Shown: positions 25,149-36,100 of the stretch, one piece after another
Numbering within the stretch: the stretch's first letter is position 1
Layout: each line of letters begins with the position of its first letter
Source: Actinoplanes ianthinogenes
Lineage (GTDB): Bacteria > Actinomycetota > Actinomycetes > Mycobacteriales > Micromonosporaceae
Direction: 5' to 3'
Length of the DNA: 64,000 nt
NCBI RefSeq assembly: GCF_018324205.1
Contig: NZ_AP023356.1
Location: 2,046,001 to 2,110,000, forward strand
Notes under the pieces: generated by a model
Database searches by the model: none
What the model saw: only the letters and a program-made list of their open reading frames with translations
Told to the model about the DNA's origin: nothing
Position numbers and translations under genes: made by a program

Positions 25149-26816
25149 CTACCGCTCGGCAGCGTGTCCGAACCTGGCCAGGTGGTCATGGATCAGGCGA
25201 ACGGCCATGGATCCCTCGCCGACCGCGGACGCGACCCGTTTGATCGAGCCGCTGCGGACGTCACCCACGGCGAGGACCCCGGGCCGGCTGGTCTCGAGCA
25301 TCACCGGCTGCGGCGCGTCGGTGCGCACCTGCGCTCCGGTCAGGACGTAACCGCGCTCGTCCAGGGCGACGCTGGACGCCAGCCAGCCGGTGCACGGCTG
25401 CGCCCCGATGAAGACGAACAACACCGTCGTCGGGAACTCCTGCCGCTCACCGGTTCTGGTGTCGCGTACGCCGAGCGCCTCCAGCCGGCCGTCGTCGCCG
25501 ATCAGCTCGGTGACCTCCGTGCGGCGCAGCAGCTCGACGTTGGGCAGTCGCTCGATCTGGTCGACCAGGTACCGGGACATGTCGCGGTTCAGGTCGTCGT
25601 GCCGGATGATCAGCCGTACCCGCGCGGCGTGCCGGGCGAGGAAGACCGTGGCCTGGCCGGCCGAGTTGCCGCCGCCGACGACCGTCACCGGCTGCCGCTC
25701 GCAGAAGACCGCCTCCATGAACGTGGCGGCGTAGTACACGCTGGTGCCCTCGAACTCCGCGAGGCGCGGCACGTCGAGTTTCCGGTACCGCGCGCCGGTG
25801 GCGATCACCACCGTCCGGGTCCGCAACCGTGCCCCGTCGTCGAGGTGCACCATCTGGTCGCTGTCGTGCCATTCGAGGCGAACCGCCTCGGCCGGCACGT
25901 TGAGTTCGGCGCCGAACTTCTTCGCCTGCACCACGGCACGGTCGGCCAGGTCGGCACCCGAGATACCGGCCGGGAAACCCAGGTAGTTCTCGATCCGGGA
26001 GGAGGTACCGGCCTGCCCGCCGGTGGCCACCGCGTCGAGGACGATCGTCGCGAGTCCCTCGGAGGCGCCGTACACGGCGGCGGCGAGGCCGGCCGGTCCC
26101 GCGCCGACCACGACGACGTCGCAGATCCTCTCGTCGTGGCCGGAGCGCCGCAGGCCGGCGACCCGGGCCAGTTCCGCGTTCGAGGGGTTGCGCAGCACCT
26201 TGTCCCGCCAGATCACCACCGGTGTGTCCGTCGGCCTGATGGACAGCCGATGCAACAGCTCCTCGGCGTCCGGATCCTCCTCCAGGTCGATCCAGGTGTG
26301 CGGCACCCGGTTGCGGGCGGCGAGTTCGCGCAGGCGGCGGGTGTCCGGGCTGAACCGCGAGCCGACGATCTTGATGCCGGTGATGCTGCCGATCAGCAGT
26401 TCCCGGCGGGTAAGGAAACTGCGCAGGATCAGGTTCCCGAGGTCGGGCTCCTCGCGGACCAGTTCGTGCAGCCCGGGCAGGGGCACCGCGAGAATCTCGC
26501 CCGGTTCCTGCGCGACCATCGAGACGAAGGACGGCTGGCCGGTGAGCAGGCCGAGCTCGTCGAGGAACCGGCGCGGGCCGTGCACCCGGACCGTCCGGGC
26601 CTTCGGGGTGCCGTACCCCTCGATCACCGCGACCGTGCCGGACAGCACGACGAGGAAGTCGCGGTCCCGCCGGCCCTCGGCGACAAGCACGTCGCCCGCC
26701 TGCACCGGCCGCTTCTCGCCGCGGCGGCTCAGCAGGCCGATCTGTTCGTCGGACAGGCGGGGATAGGCCCCGGCCACATCCGGCGTCTCGGCGAGCCGCT
26801 CCTGGTCCGGGTTCAC
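25149..26816 (-). CDS. Fusion: cyclic-nucleotide-binding domain + thioredoxin-like domain + thioredoxin-reductase-like flavoprotein without CxxC
   Basis: The 555-residue protein starts at GTG 26816, overlapping the thioredoxin stop (GTGA). Domains in order are a CRP-type cNMP-binding fold (about 20-135, GDVLVAEGRRDRDFLVVLSG), a thioredoxin/glutaredoxin-like fold without Cys (about 145-235, HTWIDLEEDPDAEELLHRLS), and an FAD/NADPH domain with VVVVGAGPAGLAAAVYG, GGQAGTSSRIENYLGFP, VVGGGNSAGQA and GVLAVGDVR. Where thioredoxin reductase has CATC, this protein reads YYAATF, so the redox-active dithiol is missing. It may reduce its partner by another route or act as a sensor. Operon position after thioredoxin and clpB points to redox or stress control of the chaperones. 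Confidence 0.85.
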   Translation of the reverse strand: MNPDQERLAETPDVAGAYPRLSDEQIGLLSRRGEKRPVQAGDVLVAEGRRDRDFLVVLSGTVAVIEGYGTPKARTVRVHGPRRFLDELGLLTGQPSFVSMVAQEPGEILAVPLPGLHELVREEPDLGNLILRSFLTRRELLIGSITGIKIVGSRFSPDTRRLRELAARNRVPHTWIDLEEDPDAEELLHRLSIRPTDTPVVIWRDKVLRNPSNAELARVAGLRRSGHDERICDVVVVGAGPAGLAAAVYGASEGLATIVLDAVATGGQAGTSSRIENYLGFPAGISGADLADRAVVQAKKFGAELNVPAEAVRLEWHDSDQMVHLDDGARLRTRTVVIATGARYRKLDVPRLAEFEGTSVYYAATFMEAVFCERQPVTVVGGGNSAGQATVFLARHAARVRLIIRHDDLNRDMSRYLVDQIERLPNVELLRRTEVTELIGDDGRLEALGVRDTRTGERQEFPTTVLFVFIGAQPCTGWLASSVALDERGYVLTGAQVRTDAPQPVMLETSRPGVLAVGDVRSGSIKRVASAVGEGSMAVRLIHDHLARFGHAAER

Positions 26817-27247
26817 GCCGCACTCCGCAAGAACTCGTCGGTCCAGCTGCGCAGGACCGCGGCGGGCGCGGCGCCCGCCCGGCGCGCCACCACCTTGCCG
26901 TCGCGCATCAGGATCAGCGTGGGTACGGCCTGGATCGTGAACCGCTCGGACACCTTGGGCGCCTTGTCCACGTCGACCTTGACCAGCTTGACCTTGCCGG
27001 CCAGGTCGCGGGCCACCTGTTCCAGCGCGGGACTGACCTGCCGGCACGGGCCGCACCAGGTCGCCCACATGTCCACCAGGACCAGGATGGTCGCCCGCTC
27101 GGCGACGTCACCGAAGTCGTCGTCGCCCGCCTCGGCGATCCAGGGCATCGGCTTGTGACAGTTGCCGCAGTGCGGGATGCCCTCGGCGGCCGGGAGGACC
27201 CGGTTCTTCTGCCCGCAGCTCGGGCACTCGATCACCTTGCTGCCCAC
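26813..27247 (-). CDS. trxC: Thioredoxin 2-like protein with N-terminal zinc ribbon
   Basis: The 144-residue protein has an N-terminal zinc ribbon (C8-x2-C11 and C27-x2-C30) and a thioredoxin domain with the active site W64-C65-G-P-C68 and cis-Pro in AVPTLI. This is the layout of thioredoxin 2 (TrxC), a cytosolic disulfide reductase whose zinc site responds to oxidation. It ends in a four-base overlap with the flavoprotein fusion and starts one base after the clpB stop region, so it belongs to the heat-shock operon. Because the flavoprotein lacks CxxC, its electron donor may be the housekeeping thioredoxin reductase, which is not in this window. Confidence 0.9.
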   Translation of the reverse strand: MGSKVIECPSCGQKNRVLPAAEGIPHCGNCHKPMPWIAEAGDDDFGDVAERATILVLVDMWATWCGPCRQVSPALEQVARDLAGKVKLVKVDVDKAPKVSERFTIQAVPTLILMRDGKVVARRAGAAPAAVLRSWTDEFLRSAA

Positions 27248-27248
27248 G

Positions 27249-29873
27249 TCACTCCTCCGGCGCCTGCTCGTAGGTGACGGTCAGCTCATCGTCGATCAGG
27301 TCCACCCGGATCACCGCGCCGTCCCGGGCGTCCCCGGCGAGCAGCGCCCGGCCGATACGGGTCTCCACCTCACGGGCGATGAAGCGGCGCAGCGGCCGGG
27401 CGCCGTACACCGGATCGAATCCCTGGCGGGCGATGAAGCGCTGTGCCTCGTCGGTGACCTGCAGCGTCATCCGCCGCTCGGCCAGCCGCTCGCGCAATTC
27501 GCTGAACATCAGGTCGACGATGCGCTCGATCTCCGGCTGGGTGAGCGGCTTGAACAGCACGATGTCGTCGGCACGGTTGAGGAACTCGGGCCGGAAGTGC
27601 CGCCGCAGCTCGCCCATGACCAGTTCGCGGCCCTCGGGCTTGATCTCACCGGCGTCGGAGATGCCTTCGAGCAGATACTGGGAGCCGATGTTCGAGGTCA
27701 TGATGATCACGGTGTTGCGGAAGTCGACGGTACGGCCCTGCGCATCGGTGAGACGCCCGTCGTCGAGCACTTGCAGCAGCGTGTTGAACACGTCCGCGTG
27801 CGCCTTCTCGATCTCGTCGAAGAGCACCACCGAGTACGGCTTGCGCCGGACCGCCTCGGTGAGCTGCCCGCCCTCTTCGTAGCCGACGTATCCGGGCGGC
27901 GCCCCGACCAGCCGGCTCACGGTGTGCCGCTCCTGATATTCGCTCATGTCGATCCGGACCATGTTGTCCTCGGTATCGAACAGCGCCGCGGCCAGCGTGC
28001 GGGCCAGCTCCGTCTTGCCGACTCCGGTGGGACCGAGAAAGATGAACGACCCGATCGGCCGGCGCGGGTTCTTGATGCCGGACCGGGCGCGGATGATCGC
28101 GTCGGTGACCGACTGCACGGCCTCGTCCTGTCCGATCACCCGCTCGTGCAGGATCTCGTCCAGGCGCAGCAGCTTCTGGCGTTCACCCTCGGTCAGCCGG
28201 CTGACCGGGATGCCGGTCCACCGGGAGACGATACCGGCGATCTCGGCCTCGGTGACGACCTCGCGGAGCAGCCGCTTGCCGCCCTGCTTCGCGGTGAGCC
28301 GCTCCTCCTCGGCCTGCAGCCGGCGCTCCAGCTCCGGTAACCGGCCGTGCCGCAACTCGGCGGCCCGGTTCAGGTCGTAGTCGCGTTCCGCCTGTTCCGC
28401 CTCGTGCCGGATCTGTTCGATCTCCCGGCGCAGGTCCTGGACTCTGCGCAGGGCCTGCCGCTCGGCGTCCCACTGGGCGCGCAGCGCGTCCACTTCGGCG
28501 CGCAGGTCGGCCAGTTCCTTGCGGAGCTGGTCGAGGCGGGCCAGGCTCGCCGCGTCCTCCTCTTTGGACAGGGCCGCTTCCTCGATCTCGAGGCGGGTCA
28601 GGCGCCGGGTGCGCTCGTCGAGTTCGGCCGGCATCGAGTCGATTTCGGTACGCAGCATGGCGCACGCCTCGTCGACCAGGTCGATCGCCTTGTCCGGAAG
28701 GAAACGGTCGGAGATGTACCGGCGGCTGAGGACCACCGCGGCGACCAGCGCCGCGTCTTGGATCTTCACGCCGTGGAAGACTTCCAGCCGTTCCCGCAGT
28801 CCGCGCAGGATCGAGATGGCATCCTCCTCGGTCGGCTCCTCGGCCAGCACCGGCTGGAAGCGGCGCTCCAGCGCCGCGTCCTTCTCGATGTGCTTGCGGT
28901 ACTCGTCCAGCGTCGTCGCGCCGATCATGTGCAGTTCGCCGCGGGCGAGCATCGGTTTGAGCATGTTGCCGGCGTCCATCGCGCCCTCGGAGCCACCCCC
29001 GGCGCCGACGATCGTGTGCAGCTCGTCGATGAACAGCAGGATCCGTCCCTCGGCGGCCTTCACCTCGGACAGCACGGCCTTGAGCCGTTCCTCGAACTCG
29101 CCGCGGTATTTCGCGCCGGCCACCAGGGAACTCATGTCCAGCGCGAACACCACCTTGTCCCGCAGTCCCTCGGGCACGTCGCCGTTGGTGATCCGCTGGG
29201 CCAGGCCCTCCACGATGGCGGTCTTGCCGACGCCCGGTTCACCGATGAGCACCGGGTTGTTCTTGGACTTGCGGGACAGGATCTGGATCACCCGGCGGAT
29301 CTCGCCGTCGCGCCCGATGACCGGGTCCATGGTGCCGGCGGCGGCGTCGGCGACCAGGTCGCGGCCGTACTTGGCCAGCGCCTCGTACGCGACCTCCGGC
29401 ATCGCCGAGGTCACCCGCTGGTTGCCTCGGATCTTCGTCAGCTCCTGGAGGAAGCCGTCCCGGGTGAGCCCCGCGTCGCTGAGCAACCGGCCGACGGTGG
29501 AGCTTCGGCCCTCCTGCAGCATGGCGATCACCAGGTGCTCGACGGAGACGTACTCGTCCTTGAGCCGTTTCGCCTCGCGCTCGGCGGCGTCGAACAGCCG
29601 GGCCAGCCGCTGGGTGACGAATACCTGACCGGGTGCGGCGCCAGGTCCACTGACCCGGGGACGCCGGTCCAGTTCCGCCTCCACCTGGTCCCGTAGCTTG
29701 TCCGGGTCGACGCCGGTCGCCGAGAGCAGCCTGGGCACCAGCCCGTCCGGCTGCTCGATCAGGGCGAGCAGCAGGTGCTCGCCGTCGACCTCGGCGTGGC
29801 CGTACCGCAGCGCCTTGGTCTGGGCATCGTGCAGGGCCTCCTGCGATTTCTGGGTCAGCCGGTTCAGGTCCAC
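27249..29873 (-). CDS. clpB: ClpB protein disaggregase
   Basis: The 874-residue HSP100 ATPase has all ClpB parts: an N-domain ([20 protein letters not shown]), first AAA+ module with GEPGVGKT and [12 protein letters not shown], the coiled-coil middle domain ([20 protein letters not shown]), and second AAA+ module with GPTGVGKT and [11 protein letters not shown]. Pore loops KYRGEFEER and [11 protein letters not shown] are intact. It pulls proteins out of aggregates with DnaK. The GTG start at 29873 lies within the end of cbpM, preceded by GGAGG. Its place behind dnaK-grpE-dnaJ-cbpM suggests the full bichaperone system is made from one transcript. Confidence 0.97.
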   Translation of the reverse strand: MDLNRLTQKSQEALHDAQTKALRYGHAEVDGEHLLLALIEQPDGLVPRLLSATGVDPDKLRDQVEAELDRRPRVSGPGAAPGQVFVTQRLARLFDAAEREAKRLKDEYVSVEHLVIAMLQEGRSSTVGRLLSDAGLTRDGFLQELTKIRGNQRVTSAMPEVAYEALAKYGRDLVADAAAGTMDPVIGRDGEIRRVIQILSRKSKNNPVLIGEPGVGKTAIVEGLAQRITNGDVPEGLRDKVVFALDMSSLVAGAKYRGEFEERLKAVLSEVKAAEGRILLFIDELHTIVGAGGGSEGAMDAGNMLKPMLARGELHMIGATTLDEYRKHIEKDAALERRFQPVLAEEPTEEDAISILRGLRERLEVFHGVKIQDAALVAAVVLSRRYISDRFLPDKAIDLVDEACAMLRTEIDSMPAELDERTRRLTRLEIEEAALSKEEDAASLARLDQLRKELADLRAEVDALRAQWDAERQALRRVQDLRREIEQIRHEAEQAERDYDLNRAAELRHGRLPELERRLQAEEERLTAKQGGKRLLREVVTEAEIAGIVSRWTGIPVSRLTEGERQKLLRLDEILHERVIGQDEAVQSVTDAIIRARSGIKNPRRPIGSFIFLGPTGVGKTELARTLAAALFDTEDNMVRIDMSEYQERHTVSRLVGAPPGYVGYEEGGQLTEAVRRKPYSVVLFDEIEKAHADVFNTLLQVLDDGRLTDAQGRTVDFRNTVIIMTSNIGSQYLLEGISDAGEIKPEGRELVMGELRRHFRPEFLNRADDIVLFKPLTQPEIERIVDLMFSELRERLAERRMTLQVTDEAQRFIARQGFDPVYGARPLRRFIAREVETRIGRALLAGDARDGAVIRVDLIDDELTVTYEQAPEE

Positions 29874-30193
29874 GATCTGCCTCCGGTGCGTCGAGAGGTC
29901 GTGACACGAAGTTCGTGCTCGAGGGCGGCCACGCGGTCGAGCAGGTCGATCACGAGGCCGAGGGCGGCATAGTTGACGCCCAGGCCGGCGCGCAGGCGGC
30001 GGACGCGGGCAAGAGCGAGCACCTGATCACGGCCGAACCACAGGTTGCCGGCGTCGTCGCGTTCGGGGTCCAGGATGCCCAGCGTGACGAGCCGCTGGAC
30101 CATCTCCGGGTGCACGTCGCCGGAATGACAGAACGCGGTCAAGCTCTGACGGCCGAGCGTCTGCCCTGACGCCCGGACGAGGGGGTAGGTCAT
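29864..30193 (-). CDS. cbpM: CbpM-like chaperone modulator (MerR-like fold)
   Basis: The 109-residue protein has the MerR/CbpM helix pattern: [40 protein letters not shown], then [26 protein letters not shown]. CbpM binds the J-domain of CbpA and inhibits it. The gene sits directly after the DnaJ/CbpA gene (ATGA overlap) as in other cbpA-cbpM pairs. In many actinobacteria the repressor HspR occupies this place. HspR is longer and has a typical N-terminal MerR helix-turn-helix, which is not recognised here, so the operon may lack its own HspR. Confidence 0.78.
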   Translation of the reverse strand: MTYPLVRASGQTLGRQSLTAFCHSGDVHPEMVQRLVTLGILDPERDDAGNLWFGRDQVLALARVRRLRAGLGVNYAALGLVIDLLDRVAALEHELRVTTSRRTGGRSWT

Positions 30194-31149
30194 TGCTGCC
30201 TCCGCGGGTCGAAGGTGGAGACCGCGGCGAGTTGCTCGAACAACCGCCGTTCCTCGTCGGACGGTTTCGGCGGGACCAGGATCCGGACCTCGGCGTACAG
30301 GTCACCCGGCCGGCCGCGGGGGTCGGGCAGGCCCCGTCCCTTGAGCCGCAACCGCCGGCCGCTGGACGTGCCCGGGGGAACCCGGACCTTTCCCTCGCCG
30401 CCGGGTGTGTCGACGGCGACGGAGGCGCCGAGTGCGGCCTCCCACGGCGCCAGCGGCAGGGTGACGGTGATGTCCCGTCCGTCGACCCGGTACCGCGGGT
30501 GCGGTGCCAGCCGCACCACAAGGTAGAGGTCACCGGCCGTGGCGCCGTCGCTGCCGCGGCCGCCCTGGCCGCTCAGCCGGATCCGCTGGCCGTCGGTGAC
30601 CCCGGGCGGAATCGTCACGTCGAGCGTGCGGCTGCCGTCCGGGCCGGACAGCGTGACGGTCCGGTGACCGCCGGCGTACGCCTCCTCGACCGGCAGTTCG
30701 ATCTCGGCCTCCTGGTCCGCGCCCGGCACAGGGCCGAAGCGGCCGCCGCCGCGACCGCCGAACATGCCGCCGAACATGCTCTCCAGGTCGATGTCCTGGA
30801 AGCCACCGGACCAGGTGTAGGCCTGCTCCGCAGGACCGCCGCCGCGGCGTGTCTGTCCACCGCCGCGAGCCCCGGCGCCCGCCCGCGCGCGTGCCCAGGC
30901 CTGCTGATCCATGTCCGGCGGCACCTGGCGGAAGTCCGGGCCGAAGGCGTCGTAACGCCGCCGCTGCTCCGGGTCGGAGAGCACGTCATACGCCTCGGAG
31001 ATGTCCTTGAACCGGTCCTCCGCGCCCGGATCCTTGTTGACGTCCGGGTGATAGGTCCGGGCCAGTTTGCGATACGCCCGCTGGATGTCGTCGGTGCTGA
31101 CATCTCTGGCGACGCCCAGCGTGTCGTAGAAGTCGCGGGCCGGCGCCAT
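30190..31149 (-). CDS. cbpA: J-domain co-chaperone, CbpA-type (DnaJ without zinc finger)
   Basis: The 319-residue protein has an N-terminal J-domain (DFYDTLGVARDVSTDDIQRA, with HPD in RTYHPDVNKD), a Gly/Phe- and Gly-Arg-rich linker (about 90-135), and two DnaJ C-terminal substrate-binding domains (RTLDVTIPPGVTDGQRIRLS, VRVPPGTSSGRRLRLKGRGL). The Cys-rich zinc finger of classical DnaJ is missing, so it is a type II/CbpA protein. It stimulates DnaK ATPase and delivers substrates. The ATG at 31149 follows the grpE TGA directly, and the stop overlaps cbpM by four bases. Confidence 0.92.
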   Translation of the reverse strand: MAPARDFYDTLGVARDVSTDDIQRAYRKLARTYHPDVNKDPGAEDRFKDISEAYDVLSDPEQRRRYDAFGPDFRQVPPDMDQQAWARARAGAGARGGGQTRRGGGPAEQAYTWSGGFQDIDLESMFGGMFGGRGGGRFGPVPGADQEAEIELPVEEAYAGGHRTVTLSGPDGSRTLDVTIPPGVTDGQRIRLSGQGGRGSDGATAGDLYLVVRLAPHPRYRVDGRDITVTLPLAPWEAALGASVAVDTPGGEGKVRVPPGTSSGRRLRLKGRGLPDPRGRPGDLYAEVRILVPPKPSDEERRLFEQLAAVSTFDPRRQQ

Positions 31150-31692
31150 TCAGGATCCCTTAGCCACGACCACCGCGGCGGGCCGCAGCGGACGCTCGTC
31201 GGTGCCGTAACCGGGCCGGACCACCTGCAGGATCGTGCCCGGCGCGGCGCCGGTGGCCGGCAGCACCGCCACCGCCTCGTGCCGGCTCGGGTCGAACGGC
31301 TCGTTCAGGTCGGCGCGCAGCGGATAACCCAGGTCGGCGAGGACGGAGAGTGCCTGCTGGCGGACGGCCTCCAATCCCGAAATGATCGACGCCGGTTCAG
31401 CGGTGGCGTGCTGCAGGGCGAGTTCCAGGTTGTCGAGGACGGGCAGCCATCGGGCCGCCACCCGGGCCCGCTCGTCCTCGCGCTCCCGGTCGACGTCGCG
31501 CGCCATCCGCTTACGCAGGTTGTCGTAGTCGGCCACCGCCCGCCGGTAGCGCTCGTCCGACTGGGCCAACTGGGCACGCAGCTCCGCGGTCTCGTCACGG
31601 GCCTGCGGGGCCGTACCGTCAGCGGCCGGTTCCGGCGGGCCGGACGGTGCGGCCGCACCGGTTGCTGCCGGCTCCCGTTCCTGATCGGTCAT
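31150..31692 (-). CDS. grpE: GrpE nucleotide exchange factor
   Basis: The 180-residue protein has a disordered acidic N-terminus (about 1-35), the long coiled coil (ETAELRAQLAQSDERYRRAV, NLRKRMARDVDREREDER) and the beta-domain ending ILQVVRPGYGTDERPLRPAA, the GrpE signature V-x2-GY. It releases ADP from DnaK. It lies seven bases downstream of dnaK and abuts the CbpA start. The sequence is more Ala/Arg-rich than typical housekeeping GrpE proteins, in line with an additional stress-specific copy. Confidence 0.93.
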   Translation of the reverse strand: MTDQEREPAATGAAAPSGPPEPAADGTAPQARDETAELRAQLAQSDERYRRAVADYDNLRKRMARDVDREREDERARVAARWLPVLDNLELALQHATAEPASIISGLEAVRQQALSVLADLGYPLRADLNEPFDPSRHEAVAVLPATGAAPGTILQVVRPGYGTDERPLRPAAVVVAKGS

Positions 31693-31698
31693 CGCCGG

Positions 31699-33585
<1,887 letters not shown>

Positions 33586-33697
33586 GACTCTCTCTCCTCC
33601 AACATCGCGGGTGGGTTTGAGATATCCGGGAGCCGTGTCGCCCGGCATGCACACGTGATCGCCGGCTCCCTGTTTTCACCACACCAGCAGCCGCTAC

Positions 33698-33731
33698 GGG
33701 TGTCGATTGGCAGATCTGCCAATCGACACCC
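33698..33731. promoter_or_regulatory. Perfect 34-base palindrome between dnaK and the BON gene (operator O1)
   Basis: The half-site GGGTGTCGATTGGCAGA (33698-33714) is followed directly by its exact reverse complement (33715-33731). The core is TTGGCA-GATC-TGCCAA. Related sites occur at 33758 and 35949. Symmetry of this length is typical for a dimeric regulator; the position allows control of both divergent transcripts. Confidence 0.8.
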
Positions 33732-33757
33732 CTCGGCAGCCCGGCTACGGCCACGGA

Positions 33758-33773
33758 TCGGCAGTCCTGCCAA
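33758..33773. promoter_or_regulatory. Second operator copy (O2)
   Basis: TCGGCA-GTCC-TGCCAA matches the O1 core with one changed base, and its right flank TGCCAATCGACA is identical to O1. The centres of O1 and O2 are 51 bases apart, about five helical turns. Confidence 0.7.
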
Positions 33774-33865
33774 TCGACAAATCCCCGGCCGCGTTGGTGG
33801 GATCGAGACAGAACACGACCCCACGACGTGGGCGAGTGCGCTCGGATGAGAGTCGGAGGACCGGG

Positions 33866-34543
33866 ATGACCAGCACAGTAACCCCTCATACAGATGAGGA
33901 CATCCAGCGTGAGGTGCTCCTCGAGCTGAAGTGGGACGCCGGGATCGCGCCGAACGAGATCGGCGTGTCCGTCCGGGACGGGGTGACGACGCTGACCGGC
34001 TCGGTGGACACGTTCAGCAGGAAGTGGGCCGCGGAACGCGCGGCGCTTCGTGTCCGCGGGGTCAAGGCCGCTGTCAACAACATCGAGGTACGCCTGAGCC
34101 CCGGTCACGAGCAGACCGACGTCGCCCTGGCCCGATCCATCACGCAGGCGCTCGAGATGGACTCCCTCGTACCCGACGACCGGGTGAAGATCTCGGTGTC
34201 CGGCGGCTGGGTCACCTTACGCGGCGAGGTGGACTGGGACTACCAACGGCAGGAGGCGGAACGGGTGGTCCGGTACCTCACCGGCGTCATCGGCGTCGGC
34301 AACCACATCACCGTGCGGCCGAGTAGCGGCCCGTCGCCCGAGGACCTCCGGACGAGGATCGAGGACGCCCTGATCCGTACGGCCGAGACGGACGCGGAAC
34401 GGATCCACGTCACCGCCGAGGGCAGCAAGGTGATCCTGACCGGGAGCGTACGGTCATGGGCGGAGCGCCGCGAGGCCGAACGCGTCGCCTGGTCGGCGCC
34501 CGGCGTCACCGATGTGGAGAACCTGATCGCGGTCAACCCGTGA
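33866..34543 (+). CDS. Triple BON-domain protein
   Basis: The 225-residue cytosolic protein (no signal peptide) contains three BON domains, at about residues 10-78, 85-150 and 155-225. Each has the G-x-V-x-L-x-G-x-V pattern: [40 protein letters not shown] and [20 protein letters not shown]. The pattern then closes with a GVxxVxNxIxV strand. Such proteins resemble OsmY/hyperosmotic-stress proteins and are often induced in dormancy or stress, possibly binding membranes or phospholipids. The ATG at 33866 follows GGAGGA. It diverges from dnaK across the O1/O2 operators, implying common control. Confidence 0.88.
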   Translation: MTSTVTPHTDEDIQREVLLELKWDAGIAPNEIGVSVRDGVTTLTGSVDTFSRKWAAERAALRVRGVKAAVNNIEVRLSPGHEQTDVALARSITQALEMDSLVPDDRVKISVSGGWVTLRGEVDWDYQRQEAERVVRYLTGVIGVGNHITVRPSSGPSPEDLRTRIEDALIRTAETDAERIHVTAEGSKVILTGSVRSWAERREAERVAWSAPGVTDVENLIAVNP

Positions 34544-34553
34544 TCCGTACGTC

Positions 34554-34588
34554 CGCCGCGGTGCTCGTCGGAGGCGGGCACCGCGGCG
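34554..34588. terminator. Hairpin between the BON gene and the convergent zinc-finger gene
   Basis: CGCCGCGGTGC pairs perfectly with GCACCGCGGCG around a 13-base loop. It can terminate from both sides. Confidence 0.75.
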
Positions 34589-34607
34589 CCTGGATGTGCC
34601 GTTCCGG

Positions 34608-34862
34608 TCAGACCAACGTCTCGTCCACGTAGCACCAGCGCCAGTTCTCGCCGGGCTCGAACGACTGGACGATCGGATGGCCCACGGCGTGCGCGTGCGC
34701 CCGCGCGTGCCGCAGCGGTGACGAGTCGCAGCAGCCGACCTGCCCACAGGTCAGGCACAGCCGCAGATGCACCCACGCGGTGTTCAGGCGCAGGCATTCA
34801 CCGCAGCCTTCCGGCGTCTGCGGCACAACCGACTGAATCATGTCGAGGTGTGGGTCGGGCAT
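34608..34862 (-). CDS. UBP-type zinc finger protein
   Basis: The 84-residue protein is a single zf-UBP domain: C-G-E-C (CGECLRLN), LCLTCGQVGCCDSS, then RHARAHAHAVGHPIVQSFEP and NWRWCYVDETLV. The Cys/His order matches the ubiquitin C-terminal-binding zinc finger of eukaryotic deubiquitinases, which occurs as a stand-alone protein in many actinobacteria with unknown role. It is followed upstream on the same strand by the PrsW gene with a 15-base gap, so both may be co-transcribed. Confidence 0.88.
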   Translation of the reverse strand: MPDPHLDMIQSVVPQTPEGCGECLRLNTAWVHLRLCLTCGQVGCCDSSPLRHARAHAHAVGHPIVQSFEPGENWRWCYVDETLV

Positions 34863-34877
34863 ACGGGTGGTCCCTTC

Positions 34878-35825
34878 TCAGCGTCCGGCGCCGTGCCACG
34901 ACGGCGGGACGGGGATCGGCGGGGCGACGCGCTCGAACCGAGCCGACCGGCGCCACAGGACGACCAGCCAGACGATCCCGATGAGCGAGATGACCGCCAG
35001 GCCGGCCCATTGCATGCCGGAGAACAGATTGACCTGCTCCGTGCTCGGCTCGACCAGCCAGCCCTGCTGCGACGGGACCAGCCGCTCCCCCTCGGTCAGC
35101 AGCATGGTCAGGTACAACGCGATGCTGTCCATCGAATCCCACAGACCGTGCAGGACGGACACCCCGAGGTACGCCAGGATCAGCTTGCCCGTGATGGCGA
35201 TCCGGCCGTGCCGCGAAGTGGCGAACAGGATCCCGCCCAGAATCGCGGTCCAGAGGCCGTGTCCCACCGGCGCCAGCAGGCCCCGGATCAGCTCGGTCTG
35301 CACCAGCTGGACGATGGACAGCCCGTCGACGGTGAAGAGGGCGGTGAAGGCGTAACCGGCGGACTCGAAGGCGGCGAAGCCGAATCCGACGGCCGCACCG
35401 AGGATCATCCCGTCGCGCAGCGACCGGGTTCGCAGGTGACGGGTCAGCACGATCAACGCGACGAGCTTCACCGCTTCCTCGATCAGCCCCACGCCGAGGA
35501 ACAACCACGGCGACGGGTACAGCAGGTACGCCTCGAGCACCGACGCGCCGAGCACACCGAGGACGCCGCCGGTGAGGAACGTCGAGAGCACCAGGCCCGC
35601 GGTCAGTTCGCCGGTGTCCCGGCGTTCGAACGCCCACGCGACGAAGGTCACCGGCACGAGGAAACTGCCGAGCAGGACCAGGGTGGGTATCAGATTGGCA
35701 TTGCCGGTGAGAAAGGTGACCACCACCGTGACCAGCCAGAGCGCCAGGCCGACGAGGAAGATCCGCAGCCACGTCCGGCCTGTCTGCCGCGGGACGCCCT
35801 CCTGGACACGTTCGATCCCGACCAC
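34878..35825 (-). CDS. PrsW-family intramembrane metalloprotease
   Basis: The 315-residue membrane protein has about eight helices and the PrsW/CPBP-like motifs EEAVK (GVGLIEEAVKLVALI), FAAFES, HGLWTAILG and HGLWDS. In the family the Glu pair and the histidines form the metal site. PrsW cleaves anti-sigma factors in Bacillus; the target here is unknown, although several regulators are nearby. The GTG at 35825 was chosen because AGGAGG lies six bases upstream; a reading from 35942 would add unrelated residues. The divergent GAF-LuxR gene and operator O3 lie upstream. Confidence 0.85.
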   Translation of the reverse strand: MVGIERVQEGVPRQTGRTWLRIFLVGLALWLVTVVVTFLTGNANLIPTLVLLGSFLVPVTFVAWAFERRDTGELTAGLVLSTFLTGGVLGVLGASVLEAYLLYPSPWLFLGVGLIEEAVKLVALIVLTRHLRTRSLRDGMILGAAVGFGFAAFESAGYAFTALFTVDGLSIVQLVQTELIRGLLAPVGHGLWTAILGGILFATSRHGRIAITGKLILAYLGVSVLHGLWDSMDSIALYLTMLLTEGERLVPSQQGWLVEPSTEQVNLFSGMQWAGLAVISLIGIVWLVVLWRRSARFERVAPPIPVPPSWHGAGR

Positions 35826-35948
35826 CGCGAACCTCCTGTCAGCTATGACCGATCGTGGGTGACGCATAACGCGGTCCGTCAGGGGGTGTGATCGCACCCG
35901 CGGCACATCCGGTACCTCAGAATTACCGTGTCCGGCGGTCACCGTCGA

Positions 35949-35964
35949 TTGGCATCATTGCCAA
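35949..35964. promoter_or_regulatory. Third operator copy (O3) before GAF-LuxR paralog 2
   Basis: TTGGCA-TCAT-TGCCAA, with left flank GTCGATTGGCA identical to O1 over 11 bases, is 136 bases upstream of the GTG at 36101. It lies between the divergent prsW and GAF-LuxR genes, so it may control one or both. Confidence 0.75.
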
Positions 35965-36100
35965 TGCCGCGGATCAGTGGTGGCGACGAACGGACCGCTC
36001 TGTCGCTCCGCCAATCGGCTCCGGTCCCCACGGTTTGCCGCTGTCATCGGCGGGTACGCCGCACCGGCACCGCCCGTCCCGGCGTGAGGAGGTGAGCGCC

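Noticed and set aside
29864-30193. HspR repressor
   Set aside because: Too short, and without the typical HspR N-terminal helix-turn-helix; CbpM-like pattern and cbpA linkage fit better.
33586-33865. CIRCE or HspR HAIR element before dnaK
   Set aside because: Neither TTAGCACTC-N9-GAGTGCTAA nor CTTGAGT-N7-ACTCAAG is present; the dyads there are of the TTGGCA type.
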